Source: Sulfitobacter alexandrii (lineage in GTDB: Bacteria > Pseudomonadota > Alphaproteobacteria > Rhodobacterales > Rhodobacteraceae). Taken from it: DNA of 64,000 nucleotides. The DNA lies in assembly GCF_001886735.1 (NCBI RefSeq), contig NZ_CP018080.1, forward strand, positions 62,001 through 126,000, in the 5' to 3' direction. Each line of letters begins with the position of its first letter. Within the stretch, counting starts at the first letter, position 1. Positions 32,508 through 40,392 of this stretch are shown here, piece by piece. Position numbers and translations under genes: made by a program. The notes beneath the pieces were generated by a model. It was given only the letters and a program-made list of their open reading frames with translations. It was not told the origin of the DNA and searched no databases.

Positions 32508-33725
32508 GTGACCGCGTCGCGTCCCCTTTCGCCCATCGGCGGGCTGATCGCCGTCCTTGCCCTCGCCTTGATGCTGGTTGCCGCCCCGGCGCGATCGCAG
32601 CAGTCGGTCGACGAGACGTGGATGACCGCCATCGGTCTCGTGCAGGCGGGCGACCACGCCGGGGCGCTCCCGCTGGTCGAGCGGCTCGTTTCCGCAGAAC
32701 CGCGCAACAAGAAATACCGCTTCGAACTTGCCCTGGCTCTGTTCCGTCTTGGCCAGGACGGTCGGGCCAAGTTCCATCTGGAGCAACTGCGCGGGGCGGA
32801 CCTGACCGCGCAGGAACGCGAGGTGGTCAACCGCATGATCGGCGCCATCGAAGCGCGGCAGGTCTGGTCGGGCTACTTCGGCCTGAACATCCGCCCCGAA
32901 TCGAACGGCACGAAGCAGACGGAGGACCGCGTTCTGGTGATCGGCGGATTGCCCCTGACGCTGGATGAAACCGCCATCGGCAAGGCCACGGTCAGTACCA
33001 TCGTCACCACGGGTTTCAGCTACGCCCCGACCATCGGCGAAGGGCTGAAGGCGCGTCTGTCGCTCGATGCCTACCTCAAGCACAATCCGGAAGTCGCGTT
33101 GCGGGATTACATTCTCACCGGGCGCGCGGGCCTGTCCTACACCACGCCTGCGCAGCGGTACTGGGACGGCGGCCTGCTTCTGGGGACGCGACGGTCGGCC
33201 GACCGGCCCTATTCGGAAACCGTCGGGATATATCTCAATCACGCGCTACGGGTGGGCACTGCCGGCACCCTGCGGCTGGGGGGCGAACTGTCACGCACCT
33301 TCCGCAGGCGCGGGCTGGCGGATATCGACCGGACATTCGTATCGGTCGGGTATTCCCATGCCATCGGCGGCAACGCGCAGCTGTCCCTTGCCGGGTTCAT
33401 CGAAAAGAACGACAGCGCGCAACTGACCACGGACGGGATGCGCCACGGGGTGAACATCGGCGGGCTTTATGCATTCGATGGTGGGCTGATCACCAGCCTG
33501 ACCCTGCGGGGCGAGATGGATGACCGCACCGGCGTCAGCCGACTGTTCGGTGCCGCGCGCAGCGACCGGAAGCTGGCGGTGGACCTGCGAATCTATCACC
33601 GCGATTTTCGCATCGGCAGCTTTGCACCCGAGATCCAGTTGGGCATCGAACGCAACCGGTCCAACATTCCGCTGGCAGACTACACCAACCGCTACCTGTC
33701 GCTTGGGCTGACCCGAAAATTCTAG
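32508..33725 (+). CDS. Outer-membrane beta-barrel protein of the Slam/DUF560 type
   Basis: A 405-residue exported protein. The signal peptide is about residues 1-31 (IAVLALALMLVAAPARS). A TPR-like helical part follows (ALPLVERLVSAEPRNKKYRFELALALFRLG), then a beta-barrel of alternating strands. It ends in the family hallmark NRSNIPLADYTNRYLSLGLTRKF, with a terminal Phe for BAM recognition. Slam proteins move surface lipoproteins across the outer membrane. No candidate client lipoprotein gene is adjacent. The GTG at 32508 was chosen because the signal peptide follows directly; a GTG at 32490 is possible. The exact substrate is unknown. Confidence 0.82.
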   Translation: MTASRPLSPIGGLIAVLALALMLVAAPARSQQSVDETWMTAIGLVQAGDHAGALPLVERLVSAEPRNKKYRFELALALFRLGQDGRAKFHLEQLRGADLTAQEREVVNRMIGAIEARQVWSGYFGLNIRPESNGTKQTEDRVLVIGGLPLTLDETAIGKATVSTIVTTGFSYAPTIGEGLKARLSLDAYLKHNPEVALRDYILTGRAGLSYTTPAQRYWDGGLLLGTRRSADRPYSETVGIYLNHALRVGTAGTLRLGGELSRTFRRRGLADIDRTFVSVGYSHAIGGNAQLSLAGFIEKNDSAQLTTDGMRHGVNIGGLYAFDGGLITSLTLRGEMDDRTGVSRLFGAARSDRKLAVDLRIYHRDFRIGSFAPEIQLGIERNRSNIPLADYTNRYLSLGLTRKF

Positions 33726-33855
33726 CTTCACAAAAACGTTGTTTTTCCGGGTGTTTAACATAACGATACATCGAAGCGTTCCGCGTGCGGCAAAAGACCG
33801 GCGACGGTGCGCGGTGAAAACCGGAGAAAGGCCCGACCCGCGTGAGATTTGACAT

Positions 33856-35976
33856 ATGAGCCGTCCTCTTGCCCGCCTGTCCCCCACCGCCATCCTGCTG
33901 ACAGCCGTCGTGGTCGCCATGGTCCTCACGGCCTCGGCGGTGCTGACGGCCATCGACCGGCCTTACATCGATCTTCCGGAAGGGGCCGTTCCCACGGTGG
34001 TCGGCGACGTCACGCTGGAAGACACCGACCTGATCAGCGAGCCCGACTACCTGGGCACCTATCCCCGGATGACCGCTTTCTTCGAACGTCAGGACCGGAT
34101 CGCCGCCCTGCTGGCCGGCCCCGAGGTCACCGTCTCCTATGCCATGCCGGATGGCACGACGGAGACTGCCACCTTCACACCCCGCCCGCGCGAGATCGCC
34201 GATCTGCCGTTTCCCTTCTGGTTCCAGCAGGGCGTCGGGATCCTCGCGCTTCTGGTGGCGGGATGGGTGATGGCCTTGCGGCGCGACGACTGGGGCGCGC
34301 GGATGTTCGCATTGACCGGGCTGTTCGTGCCCGTCTTCGCGATGGCGGCATCGGTCTACTCGACACGGCAGATCGCGCTGCCGGGTGACACGTTCAAGCT
34401 GCTCTCGCAGATCAACCATTTCGGGGCCGGTTCCTTTGGAATCGCGCTGGTCGGGCTGTTCCTGATGTACCCGAAGCCGCTGTTCCATCCGCGCTGGCTG
34501 CTGGTGCCGCTGGTGGTGTTCGGCATCGGGATCGTGCTGGACCTTGCCTATGTCGGCACCGACATCTGGCTGAACCTGATCGTGCCGACGCAGACGCTCC
34601 TCGCACTGGTCTTTGGCGTGGCGCAGTGGTGGCGCTCGCGGCGCGATCCGCTCAGCCGGGCCGGTCTGCGCTGGTTCTTCCTGTTTTCGCTGGTGGGCGT
34701 GTCGCTGTTCGTGTCCCTGTCGGTTCTGCCCCCGGCCATCGGCATCGCCGAGGAAGGGTTCATCCCGCAGGCCTATGCCTTCGGCTTCTTCAACCTGATG
34801 CACATCGGCCTCGCGCTGGGGATCATACGCTGGCGCGTCTTCGACCTTGACCGCTATGCCTATTACGTGTGGGTCTGGCTGGCTGGGGCGGTCCTGATCT
34901 TCGTGACCGACCTTGTGCTGCTGCTCTGGCTGCGCGAACAGCCCTGGGCGTCGCTGGCGCTGGCGTTGCTGATCGGCGGATTTCTCTATTTCCCGGTGCG
35001 CCAACTCCTGCTGGTGCGCCTTTTCGGATCGCGCACGCCGCAGGTGTCGGCGATGATCCCCGAGGTGATCGACGTGGCGCTCGCCCCCACGCAGCGGCTG
35101 CAGAACGAGCGCTGGAATGCGCTGCTGCAGGACACCTTCGCCCCCGCCGCCCAGATCGAGGTGCTGGAAGACGCGCCCGCCCGGCCCGAGATAGCAGAGA
35201 ACGGGGTGGCGTTGCTGCTGCCCGCGCTGACGGGGATGGCGGGGCGCAGGCTGCGCTATGCCTCCGGCGGACGGCGGCTTTTCGGCAGGGAGGACGTACA
35301 GGCGGCGGCGACACTGGCGCGGATGCACGGCGTGGTACGGGAAAGCCATCTGGCCTACGAGCGCGGCGTCAACGTGGAGCGCGACCGCATCAGCCGTGAT
35401 GTGCATGACAACATCGGTGCGCAGCTGCTTAGCGCGCTGCATGCCGCCGAAGGGTCGCGCAAGGACGGCCTTCTGCGCGATACGCTCACCGACCTGCGGC
35501 AGATCATCAGCGATGGGTTCCGGTCGAATTACCGTCTGTCGGACACCACGGCGGATATCCGGGCTGAAATGGCCGACCGGCTCGAAGTGCATGGCATCAG
35601 CCTGAACTGGCCTGCCGCGTCCCTCGAAGATCTGTCCACCGTGTCCGAGACGCAGGTTCCCTTCCTTCTGGTCAACACGCTGCGATCGCTGACCCGCGAG
35701 ATCACCAGCAACATCATCAAGCACGCGAGCGCGACCGAGGTCACGGTCAGCCTCACCTTATCAGAGGATATGCTGCACCTCGAATTTCTCGATAATGGCA
35801 CGGGGTTCGATACCGCCGACGTGCAGAGAGGGGCAGGGCTGGACAACATGGAAGAACGCGTCAGGACCATCGGCGGCACGATCCGGTTTCGCCGGTTGCC
35901 CCAGGGCATGAGCACGCAGATGAGCCTGCCGCTCGACGTGTACACCCGTTCCGAAATGGCGCAGGCGGCGATGTGA
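33856..35976 (+). CDS. Membrane sensor histidine kinase of the NarX/DegS (HisKA_3) type
   Basis: A 706-residue kinase. Residues 12-33 form a first helix, followed by a periplasmic segment of about 90 residues. About nine more hydrophobic segments follow between residues 122 and 400, resembling 7TM-type sensing modules. A cytoplasmic linker precedes the dimerisation/phosphoacceptor helix ERDRISRDVHDNIGAQLL, where His517 is the likely phosphorylated residue. The HATPase domain has SLTREITSNIIKHA (N-box) and LDNGTGFD (G1). Its stop overlaps the response regulator GTG start. The signal is unknown; the many membrane helices suggest sensing in or at the membrane. Confidence 0.92.
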   Translation: MSRPLARLSPTAILLTAVVVAMVLTASAVLTAIDRPYIDLPEGAVPTVVGDVTLEDTDLISEPDYLGTYPRMTAFFERQDRIAALLAGPEVTVSYAMPDGTTETATFTPRPREIADLPFPFWFQQGVGILALLVAGWVMALRRDDWGARMFALTGLFVPVFAMAASVYSTRQIALPGDTFKLLSQINHFGAGSFGIALVGLFLMYPKPLFHPRWLLVPLVVFGIGIVLDLAYVGTDIWLNLIVPTQTLLALVFGVAQWWRSRRDPLSRAGLRWFFLFSLVGVSLFVSLSVLPPAIGIAEEGFIPQAYAFGFFNLMHIGLALGIIRWRVFDLDRYAYYVWVWLAGAVLIFVTDLVLLLWLREQPWASLALALLIGGFLYFPVRQLLLVRLFGSRTPQVSAMIPEVIDVALAPTQRLQNERWNALLQDTFAPAAQIEVLEDAPARPEIAENGVALLLPALTGMAGRRLRYASGGRRLFGREDVQAAATLARMHGVVRESHLAYERGVNVERDRISRDVHDNIGAQLLSALHAAEGSRKDGLLRDTLTDLRQIISDGFRSNYRLSDTTADIRAEMADRLEVHGISLNWPAASLEDLSTVSETQVPFLLVNTLRSLTREITSNIIKHASATEVTVSLTLSEDMLHLEFLDNGTGFDTADVQRGAGLDNMEERVRTIGGTIRFRRLPQGMSTQMSLPLDVYTRSEMAQAAM

Positions 35977-36626
35977 TCGAAAAGATACTCATCGTGGAGG
36001 ATGTGGCCCAGAGCCGGGCCTTCATGACCGGTATCCTGACGGAGATCTTCGCCGGGGCCGAGATCATGGAAGCGCCTGACGTACGCACCGCCTTCAACCT
36101 CTGCGAGCGGCACCAGTTCGACCTCGCGCTGGTGGATTTGCAGCTGCCCGACGGTGACGGTTACGGCGTCCTGCGCAAGCTCGACCAGACCCAGGATGCG
36201 GTGACCGCCATCGTCACCACGGCGATGGGCAGCGACAGCGCCATCGTGGCCGCCCTGTCGGCCGGCGCCCAGGGCTACCTGCTCAAGAGCGATCCGCCGG
36301 ACCTGATCGCCAGCCACCTGCGGCAGATCCCGAACGGAACGCCGCCGCTGTCGCCCGCCATTGCCCGCCGGGTGATGGACCATTTCCGCCAGACCGGCCC
36401 CAATGTCGACGATGCCGCGGCGCTGACCCGGCGCGAGGCGGAGGTGCTGTCGCTGGTCGGCCGCGGGCTGAGGGTTTCCGACGTGGCGGGCGCACTGGAA
36501 CTCGCGCCAAGCACGGTATCGAGCCACATCAAGTCGATCTATCGCAAGCTCAACATTTCCAGCCGGGCCGAAGCCGCATACCAGGCGGCGCGGCTGGGGC
36601 TGCTGACCGGGGATCGGCCCCGCTGA
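35973..36626 (+). CDS. NarL/FixJ-family response regulator
   Basis: A 217-residue two-domain regulator. The receiver domain has acidic Glu9/Asp10, phosphoacceptor Asp55 (LALVDLQLPDG) and Lys105 (GYLLKSD). The LuxR-type helix-turn-helix occupies about residues 150-212 (LTRREAEVLSLVGRGLRVSDVAGALELAPSTVSSHIKSIYRKL). It starts with GTG, overlapping the kinase stop (GTGA), so the pair is translated together. Target promoters are not evident. The preceding barrel gene and the two-component operon's own promoter are the nearest candidates. Confidence 0.94.
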   Translation: MIEKILIVEDVAQSRAFMTGILTEIFAGAEIMEAPDVRTAFNLCERHQFDLALVDLQLPDGDGYGVLRKLDQTQDAVTAIVTTAMGSDSAIVAALSAGAQGYLLKSDPPDLIASHLRQIPNGTPPLSPAIARRVMDHFRQTGPNVDDAAALTRREAEVLSLVGRGLRVSDVAGALELAPSTVSSHIKSIYRKLNISSRAEAAYQAARLGLLTGDRPR

Positions 36627-36635
36627 CCCGGTGCG

Positions 36636-37682
36636 TCACCCGGCGCTTCGGGCCTCGACCGCATCACGAAGCGCCTGCGCCAGACGGTCGCGCGGTGCGG
36701 TCACATCGAAGACTTCCTCGATGATCCGCTCCGCACGGCCCATGACGCGGTCCTCGCTCATGGTCTCGTAGGGCTCTCCTTCGACGGTACGGCGGAAATG
36801 CCGGTTCAGGAAACCTCTGGCGTCCTCCATCCGCATGAATTCCGAGGCCAGGGTCAGGTTCTCTTCGAAATAGGTATCGAAGATGTCCGAGCAGGTAAGC
36901 TGGCTCAGCATCGCGGCATTGGTGCGCTTGTACTTGTCCGGCAGGTGATCGAGCAACCGCATCATGAAGGCGCTGTCATGCCGTCCGGAAAAGAAAAGGT
37001 CGTGCGAACGCATCATCAGGTGCATCAGCGCGTGATCGATGCTGGGGTTCACGTTCGTCTTGGGGGCAGGGGGCGCCGCCGTATCGTAGGTTGCGTCGAT
37101 CTGATCGTAGAAGTCCCGGATCGGATCGCCGTGCGCCAGTTCCGCCGACACGAGGGGGCGCAGGATGATGCGCGTGGCCGGCATGGCTTCCTGCCAGGCC
37201 CTCAGCACCGCGAGGTAGGGCGGACGCCGGAGTTCGAAGTATTTCTCCACGGTGTCGCGCAGGGTCAGCCCTTCCCGCATGTCCCACTGTTTCCAGGCGG
37301 AGGGGATCCAGTCGACCTGGGGGCGGATGTAGAAGATGGCGGTGACCGGGAAGTGTGCGTCGATCCCCTCCAGCAGGCGCTTGGGCGCGTTCTTGTTCGC
37401 GAGGTTTTCCGACGACAGGATCAGCCGCGCGTCGGGATCGGCACGCCCCAGCGCATCGAGGATCTTTTCCTTGATGTCCCTTGCCTCGGCGGGTTTCGAC
37501 ATCGCGGATTCGAGTTCCCACAGCGGGGGCTGCGCCAATTGTCGTCTCGGCGCGGGTTCGAAGCTGCGGTTCAGAAGGTGGATCTTCTGCGCCGACAGCG
37601 AATCGAATTGCTGCTGCAACCCGGCAAAGATCGCGGTGCTTCCGCATTTCGGAAACCCCGCGTGGACGATCAGTTGACTCAT
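36636..37682 (-). CDS. Sulfotransferase-like P-loop protein
   Basis: A 348-residue protein with the PAPS-binding loop GFPKCGSTAI at residues 9-18 and a second motif YIRPQVDWIPSAWKQ near residue 120, resembling the 3'-phosphate-binding region. These are the two nucleotide contacts of sulfotransferases. The rest is poorly conserved, as is common for bacterial sulfotransferases that modify polysaccharides, lipids or small molecules. It is a lone gene, convergent with the response regulator. Acceptor unknown. A P-loop protein without sulfotransferase activity is possible but less likely. Confidence 0.78.
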   Translation of the reverse strand: MSQLIVHAGFPKCGSTAIFAGLQQQFDSLSAQKIHLLNRSFEPAPRRQLAQPPLWELESAMSKPAEARDIKEKILDALGRADPDARLILSSENLANKNAPKRLLEGIDAHFPVTAIFYIRPQVDWIPSAWKQWDMREGLTLRDTVEKYFELRRPPYLAVLRAWQEAMPATRIILRPLVSAELAHGDPIRDFYDQIDATYDTAAPPAPKTNVNPSIDHALMHLMMRSHDLFFSGRHDSAFMMRLLDHLPDKYKRTNAAMLSQLTCSDIFDTYFEENLTLASEFMRMEDARGFLNRHFRRTVEGEPYETMSEDRVMGRAERIIEEVFDVTAPRDRLAQALRDAVEARSAG

Positions 37683-37901
37683 TCACTCTTCTCCTGGCCC
37701 GCGCGACCCGCATGAGCACTGCGCCGACGGCAAATCATTCTTTCGTTCGCGGATGACACAGCATGACCGGCGCATGGGGCCAGGTGATCACGAAACTGGC
37801 GGAACTCTGGGTTTTTCCGGGCTGAATGTCCAGATTATGAACAAATTGCGGCCCCTTCCGAGGCGTGCTTGCATCAGGAGAGGCAGGGGTCGCACCGCGG
37901 G

Positions 37902-38579
37902 CTACCGGTCCGTCTCGTCTTTTGCCATCAGCCCGAGGGTTTTGCAGGTGGCGATGCCGGCCCGGATATGCCGCTCGGCGGCGGCGCATGTGGCTTCGGC
38001 ATCCTGCGCGACAATGGCCTGCGCGACGGATGTGTACCCGTCGGCAGCCAGCGCCCGATGCAGGGGGTCGGCCATCATCTGCACGCGCAACTGGGCCAGC
38101 CGGTCATGGTACAGCAGCACGGATTGCGCCATCACCCTGTTGTCGCACAACGCGACAAGGATCTCGAAGAAGCGGTAAATCGCCGTGTTGAACCGGTCGG
38201 GTGTCGGGTCCGCCACCGTGTCGGCGGCTTTCGATACGCAGGCGAGCAGGCGTGCCTTTTCCTTTTCGCGCCCGGCCTGTGCAGCCTTGGCCGCAAGGGC
38301 CGGTTCCAGCAGCAGGCGCAGTTCGAACAGGTGGGCAACCTCGGCCTGGTCCGGCTCGTACAGCTTGAAGCCACGCGTGGTGGGGTCCAGCAGGCCCTCG
38401 TGGACCAGCAGCTGCAATGCCTCCCGGACCGGCGTGCGCGAAATGTTCATGTCGCGCGCCAGCGTCGCGTCCACGAGGCGTTCGCCGGGCGCCAGCGCAC
38501 CCTGCCGTACCCGGTCGCGCAGGATGCGATAGACCTGATCCTTCAGGGCGAGGGGGCGATCGAACTGGTGTTTCGGCAT
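37902..38579 (-). CDS. GntR-family transcriptional regulator (FCD type)
   Basis: A 225-residue regulator. The winged helix (about residues 10-75) has LVDATLARDMNISRTPVREALQLLVHEGLL. The FCD domain follows, with RFNTAIYRFFEILVAL and a final HIRAGIATCKTLG. The ATG at 38579 has GGGAT upstream. It is divergent from the VOC-cupin fusion gene, and a 23-bp perfect palindrome lies between them, so it probably represses that gene and perhaps itself. The inducer is unknown. Confidence 0.91.
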   Translation of the reverse strand: MPKHQFDRPLALKDQVYRILRDRVRQGALAPGERLVDATLARDMNISRTPVREALQLLVHEGLLDPTTRGFKLYEPDQAEVAHLFELRLLLEPALAAKAAQAGREKEKARLLACVSKAADTVADPTPDRFNTAIYRFFEILVALCDNRVMAQSVLLYHDRLAQLRVQMMADPLHRALAADGYTSVAQAIVAQDAEATCAAAERHIRAGIATCKTLGLMAKDETDR

Positions 38580-38640
38580 TCGGTATCCCGCTTGTTGCAA
38601 CGATGGCATGATGGCGCAAAAAGATATTGCAGGGAAGTTG

Positions 38641-38663
38641 AAACTGCATACAGTATGCAGTTT
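38641..38663. promoter_or_regulatory. 23-bp perfect palindromic operator (GntR target)
   Basis: The left arm AAACTGCATAC (38641-38651) and right arm GTATGCAGTTT (38653-38663) are exact reverse complements around one central A. It lies 62 nt before the regulator start and 61 nt before the fusion gene start, almost the midpoint of the divergent region. Size and symmetry fit a FadR/GntR dimer site. Confidence 0.8.
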
Positions 38664-38723
38664 ATGGACCCAAGCGGGCAGGCGCCGCCGCGCCGTCCGC
38701 CCCGCCACAGCAAAGGACGCGAC

Positions 38724-39815
38724 ATGCCCACCACCGACATCCTGGCAGAAGTGCTGCTGCCCACGCAGGAATTGCGCGACGACTTGCCGTTCTACACCAA
38801 GACCCTGGGGATGCGGCTTGAAAACATCTTTCCTGCCGATGACCCCAGCGTCGCCAGCTTTTCCGGTCACGGTCTCAGGATCCGGATCGAGAAGGGGGCG
38901 GACGTGCCGCCGGGACGCCTGCGCATCCTGACCGACGCACCCGACGATTTCGCCGAGGGTCAGCGCCGGCTGACCGCCCCCAATGGCACGGTGGTCGACG
39001 TGGTGCCGCTGTCGCCCACCGTCGAACAGCCCGTGACGCAGCACGAATTCGCCGTGCGCCGTCTTCGGGACGAAGCGCCCTGGGTGATCGGACGCGCGGG
39101 CATGCACTACCGCGACCTGATCCCGACGCGGCTCGGCGGCTCCATCATCGCGAGCCACATCCGCATTCCCGATGGCGGCCCGGTGCCGGACATGGTGCAT
39201 TACCATACCGTCGGGTTCCAGCTGATCTTCTGCTACAAGGGCTGGGTCGACGTTCTTTACGAGGATCAGGGCGACGTGATCAGGCTGCACGCGGGCGATT
39301 GCGTGACCCAGCCACCGGGCATCCGGCACCGGGTCATGCATGCCTCGGCCGAGATCGAGGTGATCGAGATCGGCGTTCCGGCGGAACATGTCACCACGAT
39401 CGATCATGACTTCACCCTGCCCAATGGCAAGGGCGATCCCGATCGCGAGTGGGACGGTCAGCGCTTCGTTCATCACGTCAAGGACGGCGCGACATGGCAA
39501 CCTTTCCGCATTCCCGGTTTCACCGCGCGCGACACGGGCATCACCGCCGGGACGAAGGGGGTCGCGGGCATACAGGTCGTGCGCCCGGACGGTGGCACAC
39601 CGGTTCCCGCGAAACACGACGCGGACATTCATTTCACCTTCGTGATGGAAGGGTCGATGACCCTGACGGCCGAAGGACAGGAGGACCGCGACCTGCAGCC
39701 GGGGGATGCCTTTGTCATCCCGCCCGGCATGGTGTCGCAATACCGCGACTGTTCGGACGATCTGGAATTGCTGGAGGTCGCGCTGCGCGGGGATTTCCAG
39801 ACCACTCTGGTGTGA
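38724..39815 (+). CDS. VOC plus double-cupin fusion protein
   Basis: A 363-residue three-part protein. Residues 1-100 resemble a VOC/glyoxalase half (ILAEVLLPTQELRDDLPFYTKTLGMRLENIF). Residues 140-210 form a cupin with a metal-type motif: His159 and His161 in MVHYHTVGFQ, His202 in GIRHRVMHA. Residues 275-355 form a second cupin (HFTFVMEGSM, LQPGDAFVIPPGM) with fewer histidines. The ATG at 38724 is preceded by AAGGA. Bicupins of this kind include gentisate dioxygenase-like and oxalate/acireductone-type enzymes. I do not know a characterised protein with this order. It is regulated by the divergent GntR protein and probably acts on a small aromatic or keto acid. Confidence 0.8.
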   Translation: MPTTDILAEVLLPTQELRDDLPFYTKTLGMRLENIFPADDPSVASFSGHGLRIRIEKGADVPPGRLRILTDAPDDFAEGQRRLTAPNGTVVDVVPLSPTVEQPVTQHEFAVRRLRDEAPWVIGRAGMHYRDLIPTRLGGSIIASHIRIPDGGPVPDMVHYHTVGFQLIFCYKGWVDVLYEDQGDVIRLHAGDCVTQPPGIRHRVMHASAEIEVIEIGVPAEHVTTIDHDFTLPNGKGDPDREWDGQRFVHHVKDGATWQPFRIPGFTARDTGITAGTKGVAGIQVVRPDGGTPVPAKHDADIHFTFVMEGSMTLTAEGQEDRDLQPGDAFVIPPGMVSQYRDCSDDLELLEVALRGDFQTTLV

Positions 39816-39880
39816 CGGGCCGTACCTTCACGGGAATGTGGGCGCGAGGCCGTTGACCTCTGCGGCGCAGAAAGTATGTA

Positions 39881-39913
39881 CCCCATATAATAAGTGAACC
39901 TTAGTATATGGGG
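39881..39913. promoter_or_regulatory. MarR-type operator, 14-bp inverted repeat
   Basis: The left arm CCCCATATAATAAG (39881-39894) and right arm CTTAGTATATGGGG (39900-39913) match as an inverted repeat at 13 of 14 positions, with a 5-nt spacer. It ends 5 nt before the marR ATG, and its GGGG also serves as the ribosome site, so binding would block both transcription and translation initiation. Autoregulation is inferred from position. Confidence 0.75.
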
Positions 39914-39918
39914 CGAAC

Positions 39919-40392
39919 ATGCCTGCGAAGATCGACCCGGAATCGCCGGGTTTCCTTGTCAGCACCACCGCACGCCTGATGCGCGGCGCCTTCGAGCGCG
40001 AGATCGAGCGCGCGCAGATCGGCGTGACCGCAGCCGAAGCGCGGGTTCTGGCCCACATGTCCGTCTGCGGCGGCATGCGTCAGAACATTCTTGCCGACAG
40101 GCTGGGCTGCGCGCCGATGAGCGTCACCGCCTTTCTCGACCGGCTCGAACGGGCGGGGCTGATCGAACGCGCCGCCGACCCGGATGACCGCCGCGCCAAG
40201 ATCGCGCGACTGACCCCCGACGCGCAGCCGATCCTCGAGCAGATCCAGCTCGCCGGCGAACGCGCGCGCGGGATCGCCTTTGCCGGGGTCAGGCCGGAAG
40301 ACTTCGAGGTGTTCCGCGCCGTGTGCCTGCAATTGCGGGCCAACCTCGAGGAGACGCGCACCGCGCGCCTGCAAGAGGAGCCCGCGCAATGA
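39919..40392 (+). CDS. MarR-family transcriptional regulator
   Basis: A 157-residue winged-helix regulator. The DNA-binding core reads QNILADRLGCAPMSVTAFLDRLERAGLIERAADPDDRRAKIARLT, including the DDRR wing that defines the family. Dimerisation helices lie at both ends. Its stop overlaps the start of a Bcr/CflA drug-efflux gene (ATGA). A large inverted repeat covers its own promoter and start, so it most likely represses this efflux operon and is released by a phenolic or drug-like ligand. The RND genes that follow may also be in its regulon. Confidence 0.93.
   Translation: MPAKIDPESPGFLVSTTARLMRGAFEREIERAQIGVTAAEARVLAHMSVCGGMRQNILADRLGCAPMSVTAFLDRLERAGLIERAADPDDRRAKIARLTPDAQPILEQIQLAGERARGIAFAGVRPEDFEVFRAVCLQLRANLEETRTARLQEEPAQ

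Noticed and set aside
31342..32511. Plus-strand frame covering hemF antisense and the following intergenic region
   Set aside because: Most of it is antisense to hemF. The intergenic part (Pro-rich) has no ribosome site or recognisable similarity.
33726..33750. AAAAAC/GTTTTT hairpin after the Slam-type gene as an intrinsic terminator
   Set aside because: The 6-bp stem is almost entirely A-T and too weak to call a terminator.
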